Origin: Myxococcales bacterium
GTDB lineage: Bacteria > Myxococcota > Polyangia > Fen-1088
Assembly: GCA_003159055.1 (NCBI GenBank)
Contig: PMLH01000602.1
Coordinates: 213 to 9,238, forward strand
Length of the DNA stretch: 9,026 bases
Reading direction: 5' to 3'
Part shown: piece after piece, positions 1 to 5,770 of the stretch
How positions within the stretch are numbered: position 1 is the first letter of the stretch
Layout: each line of letters begins with the position of its first letter
The notes under the pieces: model-generated
Told to the model about the DNA's origin: nothing
Database searches by the model: none
What the model saw: only the letters and a program-made list of their open reading frames with translations
Translations under genes and position numbers: made by a program

Positions 1-249
1 ACCCTGCCCCACTACCAGATCATCCTCACCCGCGACCACGGCCTGGATCAGATCGAGGTGCAGGTCGAGGTCACGGCGCAGGTCTTCAGTGATCGCGTCG
101 GCGCCTTGGAAGCGTTGGCCGACAAATTGATGGACACCATCGAGCGGGTGATCGGCATCCGCATCAAGGTCACGCTGGTCGAGCCACAAACCATCCAGCG
201 TAGCGAAGGCAAGGCGAAGCGAGTCATCGACAAGCGAGCGCAATCATGA
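1..249 (+). CDS. paaK: Phenylacetate-CoA ligase, C-terminal end (partial)
   Basis: This is the last 82 codons of an ANL-superfamily adenylate-forming ligase; the 5' part lies outside the window. The visible piece is the C-terminal lid domain (AMP-binding_C_2 type). It opens with YQIILTRDHGLDQIEVQVEV and ends with LVEPQTIQRSEGKAKRVIDKR. The GKAKR stretch holds the lysine that the lid domain delivers to the active site in this superfamily. Members activate phenylacetate or related aryl-acetates to the CoA thioester with ATP in the cytoplasm. The stop overlaps the start of the ACT gene (ATGA), so the two are probably translationally coupled. PaaK homologues followed by an ACT protein are known next to indolepyruvate:ferredoxin oxidoreductase genes in anaerobic and deltaproteobacterial lineages. 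Those genes would lie to the left and cannot be seen here. Substrate (phenyl-, hydroxyphenyl- or indole-acetate) cannot be told from this fragment. Confidence 0.9.
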   Translation, partial: TLPHYQIILTRDHGLDQIEVQVEVTAQVFSDRVGALEALADKLMDTIERVIGIRIKVTLVEPQTIQRSEGKAKRVIDKRAQS

Positions 250-677
250 AAATCCAGCAACTCTCCATCTTCGCGGAAAACAAACCTGGCCACGTCGCGG
301 GCCCGTGCCGCCTGCTTGCCGAGCAAGGCGTGAACATTCGCGCGTTGTCCCTGGCCGACACGCAAAAGTTCGGCATCTTGCGCCTCATCGTTTCCGATGT
401 GGCCAAGGCCACCCAGGCGCTGGAAGCCGCCGGCCACGTGGTGAAAACCACCGAGGTCGTTGCCATCGAGGTGCCGGATCAGCCGGGCGGATTGGCCAAG
501 GTGTTGTCGGCGCTGGATGGCAGCCCGACCAACATCGAGTACATGTACGCGTTTCCCTTCGGGCACGAAGGCAAGGCCGTGCTGATCTTCCGCTTCGACG
601 ACCCCGACGCGGCCATCAAGGTGCTGCAGGCCAAGAGCATCGCCGTCTTGCGCTCGGATGTGATACTCAAGGGCTGA
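246..677 (+). CDS. Tandem ACT-domain amino-acid-binding protein
   Basis: A 143-residue cytoplasmic protein made of two ACT domains. The first (about residues 4-68) has the loop ENKPGHVAGPCRLLAEQGVN. The second (about 72-138) has VPDQPGGLAKVLSAL followed by NIEYMYAF. ACT domains bind amino acids or similar small ligands and usually report on pathway status. There is no catalytic domain, so a regulatory or sensor role is inferred. The start ATG overlaps the ligase stop and has no clear Shine-Dalgarno of its own, which fits coupling. The stop overlaps the aminotransferase start in TGATG. The repeated genomic partnership of this family with PaaK suggests it senses an aromatic amino acid or aryl-acid for that pathway, but the ligand is not shown by sequence. 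Confidence 0.9.
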   Translation: MKIQQLSIFAENKPGHVAGPCRLLAEQGVNIRALSLADTQKFGILRLIVSDVAKATQALEAAGHVVKTTEVVAIEVPDQPGGLAKVLSALDGSPTNIEYMYAFPFGHEGKAVLIFRFDDPDAAIKVLQAKSIAVLRSDVILKG

Positions 678-1849
678 TGCCTGTCGCACGTTGTATCGCC
701 CTGCAGCTCGAACGAGCGTCCTGGATTCGGCGCATGTTCGAGGAGGGCGCACGCCTGAAAAAAGAGCGCGGCGCCGAGAACATCTTCGACTTCACCCTCG
801 GCAATCCCGAGGTCGAGCCGCCGGAGCTGACTTTGGCGACCTTGCGCAAAGTGGCCGCGCGTGGAATTCCCGGCAGCCACGGCTACATGCCAAACCCGGG
901 TTTCCCCGAGGTGCGCGCGGCCATCGCCGACAGACTGCGCCGCGACGTCGGCATCGCCTTTCAGGCTGACAACATCTGCATGACCGTCGGCGCGGCGGCT
1001 GCCTGCAACGTGGTCCTGAAGGCGGTCCTGGATCCCGGCGACGAGGTCATCCTGCTGGCGCCGTTTTTCGCCGAGTATCCGTTCTACGTCGGCAATCACG
1101 GCGGCCGTGTCATCGTGGTGGAAACCGACCAGGATTGTCTGCCCGACGTCGGCGCCATCGCCGCCGTCATCACCGACCGCACGCGTGCCATCATCCTGAA
1201 CACGCCCAACAATCCATCGGGCCGCGTCTATCCGGCCGCGGTCTTGCGCGAGCTGGAAGCGATGCTGTCGCGCTTGCCCAACCGGCCGCTGGTCATCAGC
1301 GACGAACCCTACAAAAAGCTGGTCTACGACGGCGGCAAGCAAACCGAAGTCGCCGCCGAGATTTCGAACGTCGCCATCTGCTACTCATGGTCGAAGGCGC
1401 AGGCGCTGGCCGGCGAGCGCATCGGTTTTCTGGCGCTCTCCCCGCGCATCTCCGATGCAGCCCAGATGTTCGCCGCCTGTGCGTTTGCCAACCGAACCTT
1501 GGGTTTCGTGAACGCGCCTGCCCTCTGGCAACTGGTGATGGCGGAAGCGGCCGATGCGTGCGTGGACGTCGGCGCCTATCAGATCAAGCGCGACGTGCTT
1601 TGCGATGGCCTTGCCCGTGCCGGGTACCAGGTGCGCAGACCGGAAGGCGGCTACTACGTCTTCCTGAAAACACCCATCGCGGACGACGTTGCCTTTGTTG
1701 GCAAGTTGCTGGAACAAGGCGTGCTGGCGGTGCCTGGCGTGGGATTTGGACGCGGGGGCTACATTCGGTTGTCGATGACAGTGCCCCAGGCCACGATCGA
1801 GCGTTCGCTGCCGGCCTTCGAGCGCGCGCTCAAACGTGCGGGCGACTGA
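677..1849 (+). CDS. PLP-dependent class I/II aminotransferase (probably aromatic amino acid)
   Basis: A 390-residue fold-type I aminotransferase of usual length. The PLP sites are all visible. NTPNNPSG carries N179, ISDEPY carries D209 and Y212, and SWSKAQALAGERIGF carries Schiff-base K240 and phosphate-binding R248. The substrate-carboxylate arginine is R364 in GYIRLS. It should move the amino group from an amino acid to 2-oxoglutarate or another keto acid in the cytoplasm. Start choice: ATG at 677 overlaps the ACT stop (TGATG), with AAGGG just upstream. The frame stays open to the left inside the ACT gene, but that extension has no homologous look. Following paaK and the ACT gene, a role in producing or recycling aryl-pyruvates from Phe/Tyr/Trp is inferred. 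General Asp/Ala-type specificity remains possible. It ends 14 bp before the convergent vapC gene. Confidence 0.93.
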   Translation: MPVARCIALQLERASWIRRMFEEGARLKKERGAENIFDFTLGNPEVEPPELTLATLRKVAARGIPGSHGYMPNPGFPEVRAAIADRLRRDVGIAFQADNICMTVGAAAACNVVLKAVLDPGDEVILLAPFFAEYPFYVGNHGGRVIVVETDQDCLPDVGAIAAVITDRTRAIILNTPNNPSGRVYPAAVLRELEAMLSRLPNRPLVISDEPYKKLVYDGGKQTEVAAEISNVAICYSWSKAQALAGERIGFLALSPRISDAAQMFAACAFANRTLGFVNAPALWQLVMAEAADACVDVGAYQIKRDVLCDGLARAGYQVRRPEGGYYVFLKTPIADDVAFVGKLLEQGVLAVPGVGFGRGGYIRLSMTVPQATIERSLPAFERALKRAGD

Positions 1850-1863
1850 CCGCGCAGCAAGCG

Positions 1864-2277
1864 TCAACTGTCGATCAAGAGCTCGAATGGCCGGTTCTTG
1901 CCCCAGCGGTAGATGCGAAAATCTCCGTCGAGGGTCAGGATGCGGCCTGTGCCGAGCTCCGTGGCGAGGTGAACCAGGCACGCATCGGCCAAATCCATCG
2001 GAACCTGGGCGTACTTCTTCATCAAGGCACGCACCGGCCGTGTCGACTGGTCGACGCGGAAGGGTATGATGAACACGCCTCGTTCGACGTTTTCCAAGAC
2101 CGCATCGGCGGCACCGCGTAGCTTGCGCAGCAAGTAGCAGGCTTCCGCGATGACTGGCTCGCAAGTGACGAGCGAGAAGCCGGCGTCGGACACAGCGGCT
2201 GCACAGATCTCGTGATTGGCCTCGCTCCGATCGAGCAAGGCCACGATGCAACCCGTATCGAGAAGCACTGGCCTCAA
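1864..2277 (-). CDS. vapC: VapC-like PIN-domain toxin (ribonuclease)
   Basis: A 137-residue PIN-domain protein, the usual VapC size. The acidic Mg2+-binding residues are in place. They are D7 in LLDTG, E45 in EPVIAEACYLL, D95/D98 in MDLADACLV, and D117/D119 in TLDGDF. VapC toxins are site-specific RNases, often on tRNA or rRNA, held inactive by VapB. It lies directly behind the RHH antitoxin gene on the same strand. The longest start is TTG at 2277, overlapping the antitoxin stop by four bases. A GTG three codons in (2268) has GAGG just upstream and may be the true start, giving VLLDTG as the N-terminus. It converges on the aminotransferase with only 14 bp between the stops. The PIN assignment is firm; the RNA target is unknown. 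Confidence 0.9.
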   Translation of the reverse strand: MRPVLLDTGCIVALLDRSEANHEICAAAVSDAGFSLVTCEPVIAEACYLLRKLRGAADAVLENVERGVFIIPFRVDQSTRPVRALMKKYAQVPMDLADACLVHLATELGTGRILTLDGDFRIYRWGKNRPFELLIDS

Positions 2278-2507
2278 CGCGCGCCGAACCCGCCCAAGTG
2301 TCCCTTGTTCGACCCCAGGTCGGGCTTGCCCGATGCAAAGGCCCCCAGTCCAAAGATGCGTCGCCCGCCGCGTCCGCCATGCATGACGTCGAAGGCCCTC
2401 AGGCCGCGCCGCAGAATCTCCGAATCGGAGAGGCCGGTGGCGCGGCGCAAGCGGGCGAGCGTGCGCTCACTTCCGTCGTCGAGCCGTGCGTGAACCATCT
2501 TGGCCAT
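2274..2507 (-). CDS. vapB: VapB-like ribbon-helix-helix antitoxin
   Basis: A 77-residue protein with an N-terminal ribbon-helix-helix DNA-binding unit. It has strand MVHARLD (4-10), helix from DGSERTLARLRRATG (11-25), turn LSDSE and a second helix to about residue 40. After a Gly/Arg-rich hinge comes a C-terminal tail with FASGKPDLGSNK and GGFG. In such antitoxins this tail wraps the toxin. It should neutralise the downstream PIN toxin and, with it, repress its own promoter. I chose ATG 2507 over the longer frame from 2555. The 16 extra codons would run through the promoter and palindrome at 2520-2547, and their translation (HTGYYLYYGG) looks non-coding. A weak GGCAGG lies a few bases upstream. 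Overlap with vapC implies coupled translation. Confidence 0.85.
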   Translation of the reverse strand: MAKMVHARLDDGSERTLARLRRATGLSDSEILRRGLRAFDVMHGGRGGRRIFGLGAFASGKPDLGSNKGHLGGFGAR

Positions 2508-2519
2508 TTGCCTGCCGCC

Positions 2520-2547
2520 GTAATACAGATAGTATCCTGTATGACAA
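2520..2547 (-). promoter_or_regulatory. vapBC promoter with operator-like palindrome
   Basis: Read on the - strand, TTGTCA (2547-2542, 5 of 6 to the -35 consensus) and TATTAC (2525-2520, 4 of 6 to -10) are 16 bp apart. The predicted transcript starts about 6 bases before the vapB ATG, so the leader is very short. The spacer holds nested dyads. ATACAG (2523-2528) pairs with CTGTAT (2537-2542), and inside them GATA/TATC surround a central G at 2532. A dyad covering the promoter is what RHH antitoxins use for autoregulation. The tract is clearly AT-rich against the surrounding GC-rich DNA. Promoter strength and operator binding are inferred. Confidence 0.55.
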
Positions 2548-2659
2548 CCTGGCATTCGTCAACCGGGAGCTACCGGGCGATGAGGCCACGGGGCGCTCCG
2601 CGGCCGATCTGAGCTGCAAGCCGCAACCGCACCGGCGGCACAACTGCTATTCTCGCCCT

Positions 2660-3616
2660 ATGCGCATCGTTCTGCTCGATAGCTTCGCCGCCGACCAGGG
2701 CGACACGACTTGGGCGGAATTGCGGCCGCTCGGCGAGGTCATTGTGTATCCCCGAACCCCGCCGCGCCTCGTGCGCGAGCGCTGCGAGGGTGCGCAAGCC
2801 TTGCTCACCAACAAGGTCGTGCTTTCCGACGAGCTGATGGCCGCCCTGCCCGACTTGCGCTACATCGGGATCACGGCGACCGGCACCAACGTGGTTGACC
2901 TCGACGCCGCGAAAGCGCGTAACATCGCCGTCGCCAACGTGCCCGCCTATTCCACCGAATCGGTCGCACAGTTGGTGTTCGCGATGATCCTGCATTTCAC
3001 GTTCGACGTCGCTGGCCACGACGCCGCCGTGAAAGCCGGCCGCTGGGCACAAGGCCCGGACTTCTGCTTCTTCTTGCACCCGCTCCAGGAGCTCGCTGGC
3101 AAGACACTCGTCGTGGTCGGCTTCGGCGCCATTGGAAAGGCGGTCGCTCGCATCGCAACCGGGTTTGGAATCAACGTGATCGCAGCGCAGGTTCCTGGAT
3201 CCGCAAGCGCGGACCGCGTACCGCTCGCGCAAGCGCTGCCGGCCGCCGACGTGGTGACCTTGCACTGTCCCCTGACGCCAGCCACGCGCGGATTGGTTGA
3301 CAGTAGGTTCCTCGCCGCGCTGAAGCCCGGCGCGATTCTGATCAACACCAGCCGCGGTCCCGTGGTCGACGAGGCCCCGTTGCGGGACGCCCTTCGCGCC
3401 GGCCATCTCGGTGGCGTGGGTCTCGACGTGCTCGCCACCGAGCCGCCAGCTGCCGACCACCCACTCCTAGACAAGACTGCCCCCTGGGCCGCCCGCCTGA
3501 TCGTCACCCCGCACCTGGCCTGGGGCACCGTCGAGGCCCGTCGCCGACTGGCAACCTGCGTGGCCGCCAACCTGGCCGCATTCATCGCCGGCGACCGACT
3601 GAACCGGGTCGCGTAG
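2660..3616 (+). CDS. D-2-hydroxyacid dehydrogenase, glycerate dehydrogenase/hydroxypyruvate reductase-like
   Basis: A 318-residue NAD(P)-dependent D-2-hydroxyacid dehydrogenase of usual length. It interconverts a 2-keto acid and a D-2-hydroxy acid in the cytoplasm. The N-terminus (MRIVLLDSF, then ALLTNKVVLSDELMAALP and YIGITATGTNVVDL) resembles the glycerate dehydrogenase/HprA branch. The Rossmann loop is GFGAIG (154-159). Catalytic residues are R232 in NTSRGPVVD, E261 in LDVLATEPP and H285 in TPHLAW. The residue at the end of the second Rossmann strand, usually the NAD-selecting Asp, is Q177 (INVIAAQVPGS), so cofactor preference may be changed. ATG 2660 matches the family start. The open frame back to 2486 crosses the vapB promoter and is not coding. 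No clear Shine-Dalgarno is visible; TATTCT at 2649-2654 could be a -10 of a leaderless message. The 3' end overlaps the convergent DUF3052 gene by 35 bp. Exact substrate is uncertain. Confidence 0.9.
   Translation: MRIVLLDSFAADQGDTTWAELRPLGEVIVYPRTPPRLVRERCEGAQALLTNKVVLSDELMAALPDLRYIGITATGTNVVDLDAAKARNIAVANVPAYSTESVAQLVFAMILHFTFDVAGHDAAVKAGRWAQGPDFCFFLHPLQELAGKTLVVVGFGAIGKAVARIATGFGINVIAAQVPGSASADRVPLAQALPAADVVTLHCPLTPATRGLVDSRFLAALKPGAILINTSRGPVVDEAPLRDALRAGHLGGVGLDVLATEPPAADHPLLDKTAPWAARLIVTPHLAWGTVEARRRLATCVAANLAAFIAGDRLNRVA
3556..3609 (+). repeat. Direct repeat copy A (dehydrogenase 3' end)
   Basis: This is the last 54 coding bases, roughly, of the dehydrogenase gene (CVAANLAAFIAGDRLNRV). 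The same stretch recurs in degraded form at 4098-4153. The first 18 bases, CTGCGTGGCCGCCAACCT, are identical. The next 15 match at 14 positions, then 13 match at about 6, and AACCGGGT is identical again. This copy also covers the 3' end of the DUF3052 gene on the other strand. Confidence 0.75.
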
Positions 3617-4058
3617 AGGCCGCGATTTCCGAGTTAACACGGTCAGCCCGCCGGACAACGAAGCGCAGGCCGGACCACAGGTCGTCGATGGCGCAGACCT
3701 TGTTGTCGACAAGGCCGGCCGCCAGCCCGCGCGCCCGGACCTCGCTTTCGCCGACATCGGTGACAATGCCGGCGGACTTGGCCGCGCTCTTCTTGGGCCA
3801 GGCGAACCATAAACCGCCCGCGGGATCGAGCCGCTTCCGCAACGCGACCACATCGCATTCCAGCTCCTTCAATGAGCGGACAAAAGAGATGATGACGTCG
3901 AAGGAACTGTTCCCCTTTGCAATCGGACGCGGGACCACCCCCTCGGGCAATGGGCCCAGTGTGTCCCCAAAAACCTTGGGCGCGCGCACCAACCCGACCC
4001 GCGCATTTTCCTTGATGCCGAGTTTACGCGGCAGGGGTGTTCCCGAATAGCCGGCCAT
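3582..4058 (-). CDS. DUF3052 family protein
   Basis: A 158-residue protein that matches my recollection of the DUF3052 family. It starts MAGYSGTPLPRKLGIKENAR and has a FDVIISFVRSLKELE block. The conserved core is LWFAWPKKSA (about 88-97), followed by VRARGLAAGLVDNKVCAIDD and WSGLRFVVRR. No signal peptide or membrane segment is seen, so it is probably cytoplasmic. The biochemical function of the family is not known to me. I chose ATG 4058 because MAGYSGTPLP is the family's typical N-terminus. The frame is open to 4112, but those extra residues run into a degraded repeat. No strong Shine-Dalgarno precedes it. The last ~25 residues after FVVRRADR look unlike the family and are partly the antisense reading of the dehydrogenase 3' end. 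The gene is bracketed by the direct repeat at 3556-3609 and 4098-4153. Confidence 0.85.
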   Translation of the reverse strand: MAGYSGTPLPRKLGIKENARVGLVRAPKVFGDTLGPLPEGVVPRPIAKGNSSFDVIISFVRSLKELECDVVALRKRLDPAGGLWFAWPKKSAAKSAGIVTDVGESEVRARGLAAGLVDNKVCAIDDLWSGLRFVVRRADRVNSEIAASTRPGSVGRRR

Positions 4059-4097
4059 GCCTGAAAGGGTAGCGCGCTCAACTGCCCATTTCACTCG

Positions 4098-4153
4098 CTG
4101 CGTGGCCGCCAACCTCGGGCCGCGTTCATCGCGAGCGAGTGGCCAAACCGGGT
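4098..4153 (+). repeat. Direct repeat copy B (frameshifted remnant of dehydrogenase 3' end)
   Basis: A degraded copy of 3556-3609 lying between the DUF3052 start and the VWA stop. It begins with the identical 18 bases and then has a 2-base insertion (CCTcgGGCC) that shifts the frame. It keeps TTCATCGC and AACCGGGT at the same spacing as copy A. About 46 of 54 aligned bases agree by hand count. In the original frame it still reads CVAANL before the shift, so it is a non-coding remnant. It lies 40 bases upstream of the DUF3052 start. Confidence 0.75.
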
Positions 4154-4163
4154 TGGTTTGCGC

Positions 4164-5330
4164 CTACGGGGGTGGGGCGAGAACACTGGGTGGGTCGCAA
4201 CCGAACAGAATCTGCACTTCGACAGAGTCCTCGGCGAGGACCCGATCGCAGTAGCTTCCCGTCAGGACGATGGACGAGGTCGCGGCGCCGAAGGTCCAAC
4301 CATCATTGGCATCCTTGGCCACGAGTCGGTCGTCGACGTACACATAGACGAGATCCGCAAATGGAGGAGGCTTTGCTGTCTGGAACACACAGGATCGGGT
4401 GCCTCCTTCGCGATCGCCCCACAGCAGCCCCAGGGCTTGCTCGATCTGCTCGATCGAGGTTGCCGAGGCGGACGGCCCGGTCCCGCTGGCCCCTGCGATT
4501 GGCTCGAGGACGCTGGTGTTGGGACCAAGTCCGAGGACGAAGACAGGAATCCCCGCGGCGCGGGCGGCGCCGGCAGCCGCAGCCGCGTCCTGCAAGTCCG
4601 AATCCAGGCTCTCCTGGAAAGCTCCGCAGCCAGGTTCGCCGTCGGTGAATAGGAGGATGGTCTTGGCTTCCTGATCGGCGAGCGGTCCAAGATAGGCAAC
4701 CGCGGCGTCGATCGCGGCAGCCGTAGGCTTGCCGCCGCCGAGCGCGGTCGTGTTCATCAGAGTTTCGATGGCGGCTTCCGGCGCGGCCGTCATTGGAATC
4801 TGCGGCATCGCCGAGACGCCGCAGCTTTCTGCGGCGGGGAATGGGAAAAGCTCGACGCCCCATCGGACATGAGGATTCTGTTGCACGGTATCCAGTAGAG
4901 CGGCCTTCACGGCGTCCCAGCGCGTCGTGCAAGCCGCGGCGCCCGCGACGCAGGGGACGTCTTCGGCCATGCTGTATGCCATTGATACGGACCTGTCCAG
5001 CACGACAAGTACTTCAGGCCATGCAACCGTCGACTGATAGGTTGTGATTCCACACGCGTCGCCAATGCCCTGGTCTTCCGGGGAAGCCGCGTCTTTGCCG
5101 CTCGTGGCTGGAAACACGTCGGTCGGGCCTTGCGCGGCGTCTGCGACGGACTTCGAGGCGTCGACCTCGGCTGGCCCTCGCTCGGCGGAGCCATCCGGTT
5201 CGCTTTTCGCAGGCACGTGCAACGTGCGCGAGCTGCACGAGGGGGCCGCAAGCGCCACCGCGCCGGTCAGGAGAAACGCCTTCGCGCGATGGACACGAGG
5301 CGGTCTCCACATCGTCACCCTCGCTTTCAT
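4164..5330 (-). CDS. Exported VWA-domain protein, putative lipoprotein
   Basis: A 388-residue secreted protein. The N-terminus is basic (MKARVTMWRPPRVHRAK), followed by the hydrophobic stretch AFLLTGAVALAAPSC. C32 could be lipidated, but the -3 to -1 residues APS do not fit the usual LAG-type lipobox, so a cleaved soluble or atypical lipoprotein is possible. Residues 33-92 form a low-complexity Asp/Ala/Ser/Pro linker. The VWA domain spans about 105-305 with a full metal-ion site: DRSVS (D112, S114, S116), T203 in GGGKPTAAA, and D230 in LLFTDGEPGC. Many cysteines suggest disulfides outside the cytoplasm. A C-terminal region (about 312-380) ends in LTGSYCDRV and ILFGCDPP, a pattern I associate with myxobacterial VWA proteins. 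Start ATG 5330 has a strong GAGGTGAGG just upstream. Intact MIDAS implies protein or matrix binding; the partner is unknown. It stands alone. Confidence 0.88.
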   Translation of the reverse strand: MKARVTMWRPPRVHRAKAFLLTGAVALAAPSCSSRTLHVPAKSEPDGSAERGPAEVDASKSVADAAQGPTDVFPATSGKDAASPEDQGIGDACGITTYQSTVAWPEVLVVLDRSVSMAYSMAEDVPCVAGAAACTTRWDAVKAALLDTVQQNPHVRWGVELFPFPAAESCGVSAMPQIPMTAAPEAAIETLMNTTALGGGKPTAAAIDAAVAYLGPLADQEAKTILLFTDGEPGCGAFQESLDSDLQDAAAAAGAARAAGIPVFVLGLGPNTSVLEPIAGASGTGPSASATSIEQIEQALGLLWGDREGGTRSCVFQTAKPPPFADLVYVYVDDRLVAKDANDGWTFGAATSSIVLTGSYCDRVLAEDSVEVQILFGCDPPSVLAPPP

Positions 5331-5491
5331 TGCCTCACCTCTACCAAGTCTACGACAAAGTCGCCTCTGTTCGCATCTCTCTCGTGCCTTGCCGGGGGCA
5401 AGCCATGTTCATCGCAGACGTGCGCCCCCCTGGACGACCCGCGCCCGAGCATGGCCGCGCAGAGGCGGCGATCCGGCACGATGGCAAAGAC

Positions 5492-5507
5492 GTACCATTT
5501 ATGGTAC
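5492..5507. promoter_or_regulatory. Operator-like palindrome upstream of yefM-yoeB
   Basis: GTACCAT and ATGGTAC form perfect 7-bp arms around a TT centre, ending 20 bp before the yefM ATG. A second, imperfect dyad overlaps its right arm (GGTAC-AA-GTTACC). YefM-YoeB operons are known to be autorepressed through palindromes with a GTAC core. The position here, just before the Shine-Dalgarno GAGGAG (5516-5521), fits that role. No convincing -35/-10 pair was picked out. Confidence 0.55.
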
Positions 5508-5527
5508 AAGTTACCGAGGAGCATCTC

Positions 5528-5770
5528 ATGACGTCGCTCAGCGCAAGCCGAGCTCGAGCCAACCTGTTCAAGTTGATGGAACAGACGGCCGACTCGCACG
5601 AACCCATCCAAATCAATGGCCGCCATCGCAGCTCCGTGCTGCTCAGTGAAGAAGACTGGCGTGCCGTGCAAGAGACCTTGTACCTACTGTCTATTCCAGG
5701 CATGCGTGAATCCATCCGTGCAGGTCTCGCCACGCCTCTCTCCAAAACCAGCAAGACGCTCCGATGGTGA
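5528..5770 (+). CDS. yefM: YefM/Phd-family antitoxin
   Basis: An 80-residue antitoxin. The N-terminal Phd/YefM fold, which binds DNA and dimerises, shows as SLSASRARANLFKLMEQT (3-20), then EPIQINGRHRSSVLLSEEDW (25-44). The helix AVQETLYLLSIPG leads to the C-terminal toxin-binding tail, IRAGLATPLSKTSKTLRW. It should bind and inhibit the YoeB-like toxin that follows and repress the operon through the palindrome at 5492-5507. ATG 5528 has an excellent Shine-Dalgarno GAGGAG six bases upstream. The frame is open back to 5330, but that part shows no coding character and holds the operator. Its stop overlaps the toxin gene by seven bases, so the two are coupled. Confidence 0.92.
   Translation: MTSLSASRARANLFKLMEQTADSHEPIQINGRHRSSVLLSEEDWRAVQETLYLLSIPGMRESIRAGLATPLSKTSKTLRW

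Noticed and set aside
479..1342. Open frame of 287 codons on the - strand opposite the ACT and aminotransferase genes
   Set aside because: It mirrors the codon bias of strongly supported genes on the + strand, and its product shows no recognisable domain.
1135..2121. Long + strand frame of 328 codons across the aminotransferase and vapC
   Set aside because: It is an Arg-rich shifted reading of the aminotransferase and then an antisense reading of vapC, with no family features.
1385..2380. Long - strand frame of 331 codons over vapC and the aminotransferase end
   Set aside because: It overlaps the well-supported PIN toxin in another frame and is very Arg/His rich, typical of high-GC shadow frames.
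2486..2659. N-terminal extension of the dehydrogenase to 2486
   Set aside because: It would run through the vapB gene start and promoter; MRIVLLD at 2660 matches the family N-terminus.
2570..3460. A 296-codon - strand frame opposite the dehydrogenase
   Set aside because: The dehydrogenase has all catalytic motifs on the + strand; the antisense product is Gly/Val/Arg-rich and shows no domain.
4158..4652. A 164-codon + strand frame opposite the VWA gene
   Set aside because: The VWA gene has a signal peptide, full MIDAS and a strong Shine-Dalgarno on the - strand; the + frame has no recognisable features.
5330..5527. Extension of yefM upstream to 5330
   Set aside because: The region contains the operator palindrome and Shine-Dalgarno, and the translation before residue 1 of YefM has no family similarity.
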